Shown: positions 1 to 11,479 of the stretch, in pieces | Layout of the letters: the number at the start of each line of letters is the position of its first letter | Position numbering within the stretch: the stretch's first letter is position 1 | Made by a program: the position numbers and the translations under genes | Notes under the pieces: generated by a model | What the model saw: the letters and a program-made list of their open reading frames with translations, nothing else | Databases searched by the model: none | What the model was told of the DNA's origin: nothing | DNA from: Paralvinella palmiformis | Taxonomy: Eukaryota; Annelida; Polychaeta; Terebellida; Alvinellidae | Length of the DNA stretch: 64,000 nt | Reading direction: 5' to 3' | Assembly: GCA_025642065.1 (NCBI GenBank) | Contig: JAODUP010000040.1 | Coordinates: forward strand, 1,154,501-1,218,500

Positions 1-653
1 TGAGATACAATGTAGTTCATGCTATGCCTGATGCAGAAAAATAGCTGATCTTTGTTACTTCTCAAATTACTTAAATTTCGTCAATAATAGGGGTATATCA
101 ACAATACATTATCTGCCTAATATTAATAAGCTTACTAATATTTGTCTGCTGGTTACTTTAAATTAGTTTATTGTTAGATACTGTCACAAACAGATAGTGC
201 TCTCATATTGTAACTGTAATTCCCCAAAGCTACATCCAGAAATATATCAATTTAATACAGTAATAAGTGTCTTAATATTCAGTAAATATCAGCACAGTTA
301 TTTATGTAATTATTTCTTGAGATGAATATTATTTAAAAATTAACAATTAAAACATATATTTTGTGATTTATTAATATATATACTCATTTAGCATTAAACC
401 AATAAATTGATCCCAAGAAGTACTACTGAATAATAATAAAAATAACACATTTACAGTATTTTATACATGAAAATACAAATTTCAGTTTCAAGATTATCTG
501 CAACTTCAGTGATTTTTTAAGAAAATAAATTGGTGTTTAACCCAATTTTCTATCAACACATTTCATGTGTGTGTTTTCCTGAATAAAGTGATATTTTATT
601 CCTTATTTGCAACATAATAATGATAATCATACAGTCACTCAATGCCAATGAGG

Positions 654-830
654 GAGACCTCTGTGAACTAACTGGTAGCACAGTTGGCCACATATCTATG
701 GCACCTGGGTTCAAACCCCAGCTGGGCTATGTCAGAAGGGTGTTTCATCTTTCACTTCACCTCATTACCTTTGGAGGTCGCTCGGCCCATTTAGCCTACC
801 TTGTGCACAAATGTGGGCATAAAACAGCAA
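654..830 (+). mobile_element. tRNA-derived SINE, family A, copy 1
   Basis: A tRNA-like head has a box A-like aactggtagcacagttgg near 668 and box B gggttcaaacccc near 708-720. The body that follows (gaagggtgtttcatcttt, then ctcggcccatttagcctacc, tgtgcacaaatgtgggcataaaa) recurs at 21480-21636, 61937-62131 and 62597-62765. It lies downstream of the last visible myosin exon, so it is probably intronic. The open reading frame that overlaps it is incidental. Confidence 0.8.
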
Positions 831-1077
831 CATTTATATTTTTACTCCATGTAGATGATCATTGTCTATCCTTGAGTAGAGTTAGTAACTCCAACGAGAC
901 ACAAACAATCACTGATCAAATATCCAATATGTTAACTACTGTTGTTAACTATTGTAGGTAGTAAAAAGTGATCTAGATGCCAGCAACTAAGAATCAGGTC
1001 ATGATCACAATGTTTACAGATTTCTAAGTCAGAGACATTATAAAACGTAGCCACCATAATGTGGCAGTTTCAATTCA

Positions 1078-1078
1078 G

Positions 1079-1124
<46 letters not shown>

Positions 1125-1125
1125 T
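1078..1125. repeat. Compound microsatellite (AT)n(AG)n
   Basis: A run of about 13 AT dinucleotides is followed by about 10 AG dinucleotides, inside the presumed myosin intron or downstream region. Confidence 0.95.
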
Positions 1126-1185
1126 TAAGTGTTAAATAGATCTCAAGAAACTTCAGTTATAAGCAGAATGAATATTCATAATTAC

Positions 1186-1274
1186 CATGACAATACGCTC
1201 ATGCAAATCTGAATGATCTTGGTTACAAAGCTGTGCAATCTGCTGAACAATGTATTTTGTACTCTCAGTCTTTC
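1186..1274 (-). CDS. Myosin exon d (end of P-loop and following helix)
   Basis: The 89-bp exon begins with the last two bases of a glycine codon and reads [14 protein letters not shown], then a variable stretch ending LHERIVM. The acceptor is cattttgcag and the donor gtaatt. It completes GESGAGKT with exon c. The next expected motif (EAFGNA) was not found in 1-1185, so the following exon lies beyond the edge. Confidence 0.9.
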
Positions 1275-2969
1275 CTGCAAAATGAAAAAAATACATGAAA
1301 CACATCCTCCCTGATGTGAAATGCTCATCCACAGTTTTGGTATTTATTTGCCATAAAACTTTAAAAAATGAATATTAAGTGGCCACTCAATAAGTCACAA
1401 ACATAAATTGTTTAAATGATACATTAATATTACAGATGTCATCAATGATAAACATTTTCTTTTTAGCTAATATCATAATAAATCATTTAAAATAAAACCC
1501 CAACTCCTAGTAGCTAACATATATTTTTAATACTCTAACCTCAAGTGATCACTATAACTTCAACTTTATCATGACTGCATATCGATATGTCTGAGACATT
1601 AACACAAAGTATATTCATTAGTGTACAATGTGTGCTATCTATTCATCTTACAAGAAAGTTAGCTACAGATTTGTTACATTAGTCATAATACATATCATTA
1701 TTCACAGCTAGTGTTGTATGAATGAAATGCACAAAATCAAATTTTAATCTGAACCAAACAAAATTTTGAAATAAAATTTGACTCCCTAAGGTATTAATGT
1801 TGTCTTCAGCAATTAGTTTCTTTATGATATAGATGAACTAAGCTCATAACGTGTGTCTTAATTGGAGCATCATAATTAAATCATTATGTTGTACATGAAC
1901 ATCAATTAAATTGAAATAAAAACTATGTCTGGTAGTAGATAAACACTATAACATATAACAATGATTTAATCATTAACTACTTAGCAGATACAATCAAACA
2001 ATAGCTAAATTAATTGTTTCCCATGTGCAACAAATAACACAATTCCAAATAAAAAGGAGTTAACGAGTACTTACCAGAACTCCCCACTTCAAGAAGTATT
2101 TAATACTAATAATAGTGAAGTAATTCTTGATTTCCTATCCCAATAATTATTAGACAACTACAACACCTCAACTTTGGTTAGGCAAACACATTATTATATT
2201 TTCCTGTGAATCATAACTACTCTCCATCCAATACAACTACCCATTAAAAATTCATAAATTACAAAACACTACTTGACCAATGAACCCATAATTCCTATCA
2301 CAGCTCACAGAACATCAGTTCTCTTGTACATATTTAGAGATATAATTTTGTCGTTCACTTCTGTCTACATACCAGCCCCAGACTCTCCACTAACAACACA
2401 GCATTGGTTCTGTCCAGTGTGTAACATATTTTGATAGACGTTATCTGCTATGGCATAGATATGTGGTGGCTCTTCATTTCTTTTCAGCAAGCCTCTGTAA
2501 AGCTGTTGGTGCTATATATATGAAATAAACAAGCATGTAAACTTAACTTTACTGGTTAAAATAAAGGCATTTCACATCATGGCTTAATGGAGGGGGGGGG
2601 TGTTGATGTAGACTTACCAGGAAAAGATGAAGATATAGAAATCAGGTAATAATCATCAGACTTTTTTTTATTACAATCAATGTTTTTGCATACCTCAGCT
2701 CCATATTGTGGTAGATCCTTATATGGGTTCACAGCTATCAGAATATCACCAATATAAGTCTGAAATAAAAACAATTAAATTATGTTAGCTTATAGCGTTA
2801 CTGATAACATAACTAATTTCTGAATACTGTAACAGACTTGATTATATTGTTGGCGACTCACGTATATTTTGTCCTTTGAGAAGCGGATCTTGACAGCATC
2901 TAGAAGCTGAGGCTCATCTAATGTGACCAAGGTGGCCAAGTCATTAATTACTTCTGGATTTTCCATTAT
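1186..2969 (-). CDS. Unconventional myosin heavy chain, N-terminal part of motor domain (4 exons; continues past left edge)
   Basis: Actin-based ATPase motor. Four minus-strand exons, 2969-2862, 2759-2694, 2511-2373 and 1274-1186, join in frame with GT/AG borders and give 134 codons. Visible in order: a DLATL..LDE start of the head, [25 protein letters not shown], and the ATP-binding P-loop SGESGAGKTEST, whose GESGAG|KT is split by the last intron seen. The head starts directly at the motor without an SH3-like N-terminal domain. [23 protein letters not shown] and the following VQQ...LHERI segment recall class III myosins, but class is my inference. An ATG lies one codon inside the first exon (2966-2964). 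It may be the true start after a 5'UTR intron, or the exon may continue from an upstream domain such as the kinase of class III. The rest of the motor, switch I, converter and tail lie off the window. A myosin identity is near certain; the class is about 50 percent. Confidence 0.93.
2373..2511 (-). CDS. Myosin exon c (P-loop exon)
   Basis: The exon has 46 codons plus one base. The acceptor is tatatatag and the donor gtatgt. It carries [13 protein letters not shown] and [11 protein letters not shown], the first part of the Walker A loop, and ends after the first base of the second glycine codon of the loop. Confidence 0.93.
2694..2759 (-). CDS. Myosin exon b ([13 protein letters not shown] segment)
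   Basis: The exon has 22 codons in phase 0. The acceptor is tttatttcag and the donor gtatgc. It encodes [20 protein letters not shown], the highly conserved strand and loop of myosin heads ahead of the P-loop. Confidence 0.93.
2862..2969 (-). CDS. Myosin exon a (start of motor head)
   Basis: The exon has 36 codons, phase 0 at both ends. The acceptor is tctctctag before 2969 and the donor gtgagt starts at 2861. It reads [14 protein letters not shown]...RFSKDKIY. The ATG at 2966 is a candidate start codon, although the acceptor shows at least one more exon upstream. Confidence 0.9.
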
Positions 2970-3717
2970 CTAGAGAGAAGGAAGTACACCTGTTCTTAAA
3001 TACTGTGTGTATTTCAACAGCTACAGGAATGGTTCTAATAATACAAGCAGGAACACAAGGTACTCTAATGAACAAAAATTAATTGGGTCAGTCCTTTAGT
3101 TGTCTCTTATTTAACTTTTTTTGGCCCCTCAATAAATCACACCCCTGGACTTCTCCCTCTGTCCTTGTTTCTTTTAAAATAATAATTTGAAATTAATATC
3201 TGTCTGTTGAGTCTATGTTGTCATATTATTATAATAAAATATTTATAATGTCATATAAATAAAGTGCCCATTAATTGTTTACTCACACTACAGGATAAAT
3301 AGACTTACAAAATAACAAACTGGTATCATATGCTGAATACTGATAGTATTCAACAGATGATGCCAGTTTGTCAGTCTAGCTTTATTTAGCAAAACATGAA
3401 TTTTTATCAAATTTAATAATCATTTTCAATGTTTACATCTGTACAGTTTCAAAGCTAAGAGAGTTTCAGCAAAATTATAATTTTGTGCACTTGTGAAAAT
3501 TATGATCCAGTTTAGTATTGCAAATTAAACTTTGAGATATTAAAATTGTCAAAACTATGATAAATTGATGTCACCCATTAGATCTATATATTGAATAATC
3601 AGACAAGGCTGTTATCTATTTAGATCTATAATTTACTGGTTCGTGACAGAAAACCATAAAATTGTAAATTAATATAGATCTAACTTCCTATTGACAAACC
3701 TGACAAACGGGTTATTT

Positions 3718-3769
<52 letters not shown>

Positions 3770-5480
3770 ATAGTCTAAATATATGTCTCGGTGTGTGACA
3801 ACTCACTCCCGGAAGTAAATGACTGACTACTGTCTGCTTAGCTCTTGATTGACTTTAACAAGTACTGAAGTAGAGGATATAGAATATAAGTCTATTAAAC
3901 TTCTAGTTCAATATGACAACTCTTGTTAAAACGGCTACAGTTATAGTAGATATTATATGTAGACAAATAAAACGGTAGTCTACTTCATATACTTATAAAA
4001 GCCAACGAACATTTCTACATATAGATCTAATAGTATTTTAGATGCTAAACCTACATTGCCTACCTATTTGCATATGTCGCCTTGCATACACTTGTCACTT
4101 CAGTAGATCTTCGACACATAGAAGGTCCTACAGACTAGATCTATCTATACCTGTTATGCTTTTCGCTAAGTCCTCTCTGTGTAGGTTTGGCTAAAACATT
4201 TATTAAGCTGGTGTGTGGCGGGGGGAGGTACTCAGCTGGCCAATAAGAGACTAGTCTCGTAAGGTAACAAACCGTGAAGTTTCTCTCTTTAAGATAGCTG
4301 GATACGTGTACTTGTATTTATGCTGGTATATAGTCTATGCCTACGGAACTTTGGGTAAGACAAGACCTCTTTTTATCTGTCTCTCTCTCACACACACACA
4401 CACATATACACGCCACTTCAGTACGCGCGCATACTTATCATGATAAGGGCTAGGTCTATAGATCTAGTTTACGAATTACGTACGTAGTTTATGGTTTTGT
4501 AACACATCCATTGAAGATCGCTGTATGTTGTTATAATAGTAATACTTTTACTAGAGTCTAGTTAGTAATAGGCCATTTGATCATTTTAATTTCGATTACT
4601 CCTTGAAACATTTAAACGCTATCCACTAAGTTAGAGCATAAATACTGATTTCAGACAGACTACAATAAGAATAAAATGTCTAAACAAGTTCTTATCAAGT
4701 AGAGGGGTTTAAATAAAGATTATGGTAATCCTTTTAAGGCAATTAAACAACATAAACCTCTGGATTAGTATTTCATAAATGTAATAAAATCAGCTCTGAT
4801 CTATAAAAAAAAATTCTAAAAATATTAATTTGTTTCGGAAATACACCAAAAACTCAAAAGTAAATTAATTGCATAACTATATATATGCTTGTGTTACAGG
4901 CCAAGAACAAAATAATTGATATTTAAAACCCCTTAAAACTCTATTAAAATCAGGTAACCAAATTAAAAGTATTATAGTAGAAGAATATTGATTGTGCTCA
5001 ATCTGTGGTTGATTTCAGTTTCTCCATGAAAGCTGCTTTAATTATTATTGTCAGAAATAACAAGAGAAAAAAAGGTTATATGAGCTGTATTATTCTAAAA
5101 CATCACAGTCCTATCACCAAATTATACCTTTATTTAAAATTATAAAAAGACAGGTTTACAGGTGAAAAATGTAATTAGAATTTCACCTAAACAGTGTAAG
5201 CTCCCATATTGCTCACTATACTACTTGTCCTTTCCAGTTTACTTGCTGCACTCATTACTTCATTTTACTATAAGTATAATATTCTTTTCTCCCAAATGAA
5301 AGATATAGTTGATTTGTTAAAATGCTTGAATAATTTTAGTCCTATTCAAAATATCATCTCCACAGATCATTTGTTCGTGGTGTTTTGTTTGATGTCCTAT
5401 GTTTGTTACCTGGTGTCCCACGTACATTATTCACTTTTTTGGCAATCTGGTTTTCACCCATTACACAATCCCACTTGGGT
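2970..5480. other. AT-rich DNA upstream of the visible myosin exons
   Basis: I see no coding exon on either strand. An earlier myosin exon or 5'UTR should lie on the minus strand somewhere upstream, because the exon at 2969 begins with an acceptor. A short G-rich patch with an adjoining ccaat motif (about 4210-4245) is the only promoter-like spot, and it is weak. Confidence 0.4.
3717..3770. repeat. Near-perfect palindrome (AC)n(AT)n(GT)n
   Basis: A TAC-started (AC)7 run, then about 12 AT units, then a (TG)7 run ending in TA. The right arm is the reverse complement of the left, giving an uninterrupted inverted repeat of about 54 bp that could form a cruciform or hairpin. Confidence 0.9.
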
Positions 5481-5847
5481 TGGTTTTGGTTTTGTTGTTC
5501 GGGGGAGAATCCCCAGGCTGTCGCTTAATCAGCACAGCCTCTATGTTGGAGTGGTTGAGAAACATCCTCCCCCACCACTCACAGGGGAGCAGTACGGAAA
5601 GATGGAGCCGAAATACCCTGAGGGTGGTCACTGCCAAAGTGTTTTACGTCCTCAGGGGGTTTTTAATGTCCCCCTTTATTTTAAATAATTCAGTGGAGAC
5701 GGGCAGCGCCATTTAACGTGGTCAGCCACCCACGATGTAGTGAGCCGAGAAATTAATCCCTGGAAAAGTTTCGACCTCTTACGGGGTTCGAACCTGCGAC
5801 CGTTGGCACCAAGTCCCGGGTGCTTAACCGCTAGGCCACTTGGGATC
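5481..5847 (-). mobile_element. tRNA-derived SINE, family B, full-length copy 1
   Basis: Read on the minus strand it opens with a tRNA-Ser/Leu-like head: box A tggcctagcggttaagc near 5840-5824 and box B ggttcgaacccc near 5797-5786. A body of about 250 bp follows (aattaatttctcggctcac, ggtggctgaccacgtta). The tail is gaggctgtgctgattaagcg, then cctggggattctccccgaac and an AACA-rich end. It has the same orientation as the myosin gene and lies opposite the copy at 6046. Confidence 0.85.
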
Positions 5848-6045
5848 ACTGCACAGCAATAAATACTACTTGCAATATTCCAATGTACACTGCCCTATCT
5901 ATTGTAACGAACTAACAATGAATACAGTTTTTCTTTGATAATCAGCTGTGCTACACATTGGTGAATACTCGTTATCTTCAAAGGGTCAGTAAAAAAAATC
6001 TAGGCATTATTTTTAACAAATTTATTTATATAAATAGTGTGCAGA

Positions 6046-6318
6046 GATTAATTTCTCGGCTCACGACATCGTGGGTGGCTGACCACGTTAAATGGCGCTG
6101 CCGTCTCCCATGAATTATTTAAAATAAAGGGGGGACGTTAAAAAACCCCTGAGGACGTAAAACACTCTAGCAGTGACCACCCTCAAGGTGTTTCGGCTCC
6201 ATCTTTCCATACTGCTCCCCTGTGAGTGGTGGGGGATGAGGTTTCTCAACCACTCCAACATAGAGGCTGTGCTGAATAAGCGACAGCCTGGGGATTCTCC
6301 CGGAACAACAAAACAGTA
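6046..6318 (+). mobile_element. SINE family B, copy 2 (head-truncated)
   Basis: It matches the body and tail of the copy at 5481-5847 in the opposite orientation, beginning at gattaatttctcggctc. The tRNA-like head is missing, as expected for an insertion truncated during reverse transcription. It ends with the tail ggattctcccggaacaac. Together with copy 1 it forms an inverted repeat with a spacer of about 290 bp. Confidence 0.85.
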
Positions 6319-7640
6319 CTATTTGACAAAAATCCACAATTCTATATATTTCAAACAATGCTTGTACAGTTGTCCATATAAACATTAAACAAACGGGTGA
6401 CTAGGAAAATATAAAATAATATAGCATAATGGTACATTCAGTCAAAGTTGTTATGTATATATTCAACATTCTGGATTGCCAATGTAAATCACTATTGATA
6501 GTTGCACTTACCAATTTATTACAAGAGGCATCAAATCTCAGCATTAATTTATATACAAGGCTTCTAATTACAACTATTTTGTACATGGTATTATATAAAC
6601 ATGGTGAAAAGTATGTATTCTTGACACAAGATACACTTATTACAAAGGTCAATGCCTTTGTTTGTTTTATACTGATCATTGTAGCTCTCTTTTATCTGAC
6701 ATATTATATATACCTCATTATAACATCTGCCACCATCAACCTATGCATGGTAATATATATTTGAAACATGTGATCATAACATACTTATTCTTCAAACATT
6801 GCATTAACTGCTACCAAAACAGCATATTCAATTTCAATTATCTGTGACTCTGACTATCTGGATGAATATTAGAAAGTCAGCCTGGAAACTGAAGTCATCA
6901 AGTGAGGTTTTCCATCTTTCAACTTTTTATTGGGTTTTAGATACATCATATTTGCGGTTTCACAGTACAACGTCTCTGAATGACTCCTGCTCAGGGATGG
7001 CAGATTTAACCTGCCCTCTGTGATAAAACTGGCTTGGGATAAGCCCCCATGTCAGGCTAAAATGGGTTAAATTTTTCACTCACTAATTGATCAAATAAAA
7101 CAAAGAAAATATGACATGCTTTTATTATCCATATAAAACATATATACATGATAAAGAATAGTATGTACACATATCACACTAAACAGTAATATAAATGTTA
7201 AAATGTATGTTAAACTCAAAGGATAATCTAACATTGTTATCATTATATTATTTAATTATTATTATATCAATAATAGCATGTTATAGATTCAGGTCAATCA
7301 AACAACTATTTTTCATGTGTATTTAAATTAATTATCTTTAAGTGTATTGACTAATATAGTCTGTCCTGAGAACAATCCAATTTAGCCCGGGTTAAAATCT
7401 AGGTTTAGTAAGGGTTTAAGCTGGTTAGTTGGACTAAACTAGTTTAAAGTGGTTTAAGCTCCAACATTGTTCCTTTTATGATTATTTTAAATTCTATTCA
7501 TTGTCTAATTAATAAACAATGGTTCTCAGACCCATGTCTGCTTCATCTTACGTAAATCCCACAAATAAGATTACTTCCAATTACATTTTGGGTTCTATTA
7601 ATGAGTTCAAATTTGGCAGGTAGCTAAGACTTGGTGGTTT
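6319..7640. other. AT-rich DNA without recognisable features
   Basis: Short open frames on both strands at 6401-6764 show no familiar motif and overlap each other. I consider them chance frames in AT-rich DNA. Confidence 0.5.
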
Positions 7641-7649
7641 ATAAGCTGA

Positions 7650-8690
7650 ATGCCACAAGTGTCCAAGTGGTAAACATAGCTTTTAATGACAACAGTCATT
7701 ATGAATGCTACTTCTATTCATGGCTGTTGTTCTACCAATATCATTGAAACATTAATTATACTGATTACTAAGGTTAAAAAAGATATTTATAAGCCTACTG
7801 CCATTACTAGTGGCTTCTTAAAGGTTTTTACCCTGCTTATACTTTATAAGTATTCCAGATTTTAATGAGTAATAATCATTTTAAAACATTAATACTAAAT
7901 ATTCTACAAATATGTCTGCTTTTGCTTTTACAATACGTAATTGGCTTATACGTTTACCTTACCAAGTGTGTTTATCACAGAACATTATTTAGGAAGCTAA
8001 TCAAAATATCGGTGCCTATAACGTACTCTTAATATAATTATATTCTTGGACACCAAACTGACTTTCGTTGTACAATCAGGACGTTGTCTTTTGATACCTT
8101 TGGCATATTTCAGTGCTGTAACTGTGTAAGACAATATAGGAAATTGTTCCCAATGTTTTTCAATGCTTACGTTGATGAAATTATTATTGATCAAGATCAA
8201 TCATGTGAATAATCTCTTTATGCTAATGATACAGTATTAGTGGTACCTTCTCTAGCAGCTTTACCAAAGATCAACTGATATATTTTAAATCCATGAAAGT
8301 TTTTGCTAATTCCTAAAATTTTGTCTGTATATTTAGTAATCCTTATGGTTAGTAAAGTTCTGTGATATGTTATTAAGAAGTATTTTGCATTATCATGTCA
8401 GAGAATTGGCCTACTTATATCAGTATTTATAAACAAATTTGGTTTATCTACAGTTATAATATTATCTTAAGCATTTTAAAAATACGACTATATGGGACTT
8501 TCTGTTTCATTTTTCTGCTGTCATTTAGAGTGTTTACAAGAAAACCTCTTATTCTAAAATTAAATTTGCATTCCAAATTGTTTTGGTGAAATTATCCGTA
8601 GTATCACTAACTGGATGGTCAACTTGAATGTGAATAACATAGACAATTTAAATAGGAAGTTTGTGTACAACTTCAGTTAAAGGCTTATTA
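7650..8690 (+). pseudogene. Heavily decayed LINE reverse transcriptase fragment
   Basis: Conceptual translation across several stops shows traces of a non-LTR reverse transcriptase: NCVRQ....FPMFFNAYVDEI around 8115-8180 resembles the NGVRQG...LFN.Y.D block, and SLYANDTVLVVPSL around 8215-8255 resembles the Y-A-D-D catalytic box with the first D changed to N. Many in-frame stops and shifts exclude function. Clade and exact ends are uncertain. Confidence 0.5.
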
Positions 8691-8827
8691 ATCTGTTTGT
8701 GGACCCATATACATCCTATGTATAGATAATAAAATAGCTGTTATCTCATAACAATCATGGGATTAGATAAGATAAAATTTATTCCAGTCACCTATGTATA
8801 GGTTTCTTTTGAACCACAGGAAATGAG

Positions 8828-9150
8828 CTCCGGTGTCCTACGTCACAGGTTCAATCCGAACAAGAGGTGGAAACCTTTCCAGGGATTAATTTCTAGGTTG
8901 ACAACATCGCGGGTGGCTGACCACGTAAAAAGGCGCTGCCATCTCCACTGAATTATTAAAAATAAAGGGGGACGTTAAAAAAACCTGAGGACGTAAAACA
9001 CTTTGGCAGTGACCGCCCTCATGGTATTTCGGCTCCATCTTTTCCCTGTGAGTGGTGGGGGAGGAGATTTCTCAGCCAATCCAACATAGAGGCTGTGCTG
9101 ATTAAGCGACAACCTGGGGATTCTCCCCGAACAACAAAACAAACAAACTT
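8828..9150 (+). mobile_element. SINE family B, copy 3
   Basis: Part of the tRNA-like head (box B-like aggttcaatccg near 8847) is followed by the family B body from 8880 and the tail ggctgtgctgattaagcgac, ending in aacaacaaaacaaacaaac near 9148. It is more diverged than copies 1 and 2. Confidence 0.8.
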
Positions 9151-9310
9151 AGGTTAGAGAAGAACTTCGACGCCAGACTAGTCGGACGTGTATTGATTGA
9201 TACATGGTTCATATAGGTAGGATTTATTCAGTTATTCGAACCCAGAATAAAGCTGAGGTCAGCATCTGAGGTGTCGAAATGTTTTATATACAGGTTTCTT
9301 TTGTACCACA

Positions 9311-10133
9311 GAAAATTACTGTTGAATGTAAACTGTCGTGTCAAAATAGTTTATGACATGTATGTAGCAAGTCACCATTGAACCACACGCACGTGTTGTT
9401 TCCTGCGAGCTGTGGTATCAAATGGTATGTTTTTACGTGCTTCCGCTTTCCTGTGGGCGTGACATATTTGTCGCATACGAAAAGCGAATTAGCTGGTTCC
9501 CACAGGCTGATGAGTAGACCAGACACATGCTTAGGTATACGCACACATCTATCAATATGTGGAGGTATGGAACATTTTATTTTTAGATTAATGTATGTAT
9601 AGTTGTATTTGTATTTCGATTTATGGAGGTAGGTCTCGAAGGATGTTTAGATATGTTGATGCTCTGTGCCTGTTGCCTCTTTATATGTACCCTAACACAC
9701 ACACACACACACACGAGCATACAGAGACACATACTTCATCGTAATTTACAGAACTCTTGATAGTATTGTTCATAATGAAACCAGTCCTTGTGTAAACATG
9801 CTTTTCCGGAATATATATATATATATATTGTGTGTATGTCTGTGAGTTTCTCTCTCTCTACGTGCGTGTGTGTGTTTTTCTCCCTCTCCCTCTCTGAGTG
9901 TGTGTCTTTTGGGATACATACATAGTGGCACTGGTTCAGAACATCATCATCTAAACATCTCTTGAAACCTATACCTTCATAAATCTATACATAAATTAAA
10001 CTATACATACTGCAATCTAAATATAAAATATTTTACGCCTCCATATATATATATATATATATATATGAGTGCGTGTATGTACGTATGATTGCGCATGTCT
10101 GCTTGCATTTCTGTGTGTGTGTGGGGGGGCATG

Positions 10134-10164
<31 letters not shown>

Positions 10165-10380
10165 CACACACACACACATATATATATACATGTAATGTCT
10201 GTGGTGTCTGAGCTGCTTATCATCAGGGCAGGTTACCTATAGAAAGCAGAAGCACGTACAAAAAGTACCATTTGACACCACAGCTTCCAGTAAACAACAC
10301 GAGCCTGTGGTTCAATGGCGTGTTAGTACATACACAAGATAACTACTTTGACACCACAGTTTACATTCAACGGTAATTTC
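9311..10380. mobile_element. 1.07-kb element with about 140-bp imperfect terminal inverted repeats
   Basis: The left arm 9311-9450 is the reverse complement of 10242-10380 at roughly 85 percent identity by eye. Shared blocks include ttgaatgtaaactgt, ccattgaaccaca, cgtgttgttt and agctgtgg.atcaaatgg. The 790-bp centre holds only microsatellites (CA, AT, GT runs) and no transposase. It fits a non-autonomous DNA transposon or foldback element, although a simple inverted duplication is possible. I could not identify a target-site duplication with confidence. Confidence 0.65.
9690..10185. repeat. Cluster of CA, AT and GT microsatellites inside the inverted-repeat element
   Basis: Runs of CA (9692-9713), AT (9811-9828, 10043-10066, 10133-10160), GT (9861-9875) and AC (10163-10178), with a G7 run near 10122, fill most of the centre of the inverted-repeat element. 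Confidence 0.9.
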
Positions 10381-10394
10381 CTGTTTTGTAATTG

Positions 10395-11034
10395 GACTGA
10401 TATTAGCTTCTGTGTTGCAGTTTTTGTCAGCTATTCCAAAATAAATAATAAAAATTATTTACGAGTTTCGTGGAATAAGACTTTTGGCTTTAATTAAGTC
10501 TGTGGCGGCTAAATACGCTCCAGAGTGTCTGCACAAAACGAGAATAACAAAGTAAGATGTTACTCTACACGAGGAATCATTTAGTCCCCTACATCGAGAT
10601 GAAAGGGACTATGTGGTCATGTCCGATTACTCTCTCTTTACACCACATTAGTACGACTGTATTTTGCTGCTTCCGTTAGCCGTTATTTTCGATCACACTT
10701 TATTTGTGTCATTTTGATTCATAAATAATCTATGATAAATACATTTATGACATGGTACTCTCATTATCTTACTTATAGCAAAGTATGTTTATAACAAGAC
10801 GTGCTACTTGACGTTTTAACATGACCGAAGCAGTAAGCCCAAGATCTATCTAGGTCTGTATTTGTTTTATACAAAATCTTATTAAATTTTATTGAGCAAT
10901 ATCAACCTACTAATCACAAAATGAGTATGTAAGATAGATAGATAGATATAAGCTTACAAACATATTGTTAATATTCCTTGTTCTCAGCTGAGTAGGATAA
11001 ATTGACATGATGAAAAATGTGTTTATGCATATAC

Positions 11035-11070
<36 letters not shown>

Positions 11071-11235
11071 GTTTTACAGCTTTGTTTTTTCTTCTTCAAT
11101 ATCATGTCTGCACAATTAAGGTGTTAATTAGGAAGAGACTAGGTGCTCATGTAACATAGTACTAATATTGTCAATTCATTTCAACCATACGGCACACATG
11201 TAAACAATTACATATGTACAACCAGAGAGCTTTTG
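10395..11235. other. Intergenic AT-rich DNA
   Basis: Nothing recognisable apart from a short GATA run near 10935 and an (AT)n run at 11038-11067. Confidence 0.6.
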
Positions 11236-11239
11236 ATTA

Positions 11240-11475
11240 TCTGAGAAGCGCACCCGTCCGCTAGGTTAGCTACTGGTTCAAAATCCAAAATGGCACGTCA
11301 AGAGTAACCCCTCTCTATGTATAACTATAAGCTCTCTGTAACCAGGTAGGCTGTGCTGATTAAGCAACAACCTGGGCATTCTCACCGAAAAATAAAGCAA
11401 AGCAAGCAAACCAGGAAGTCTGTGCTGAATAAGCGACAGCCTGGGGATTCTCCCCGAAAAACAAAGCAAGCAACC
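11240..11475 (+). mobile_element. Short tRNA-headed SINE ending in two consecutive family B tails
   Basis: A tRNA-like start (box A-like gtccgctaggttagc near 11255, box B-like ggttcaaaatcc near 11275) is followed by about 60 bp of unrelated body. The tail ggctgtgctgattaagc follows at 11347, then a second tail at about 11408-11470. Both tails end in agcaagcaa. Double tails suggest either two insertions or a template jump during reverse transcription. Confidence 0.6.
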
Positions 11476-11479
11476 AGGA

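Larger units (their letters stand above)
1..1185. other. Presumed myosin intron at left edge
   Basis: AT-rich DNA with no myosin-like coding frame on the minus strand. It holds only the SINE copy near 654-830 and the microsatellite at 1078-1125. Confidence 0.6.

Noticed and set aside
620..961. 113-codon plus-strand frame
   Set aside because: It covers a family A SINE; the apparent protein is the translated repeat.
5209..5716. Frames of 105-159 codons
   Set aside because: They run through a SINE family B copy; similar peptides appear at each copy because the repeat is shared.
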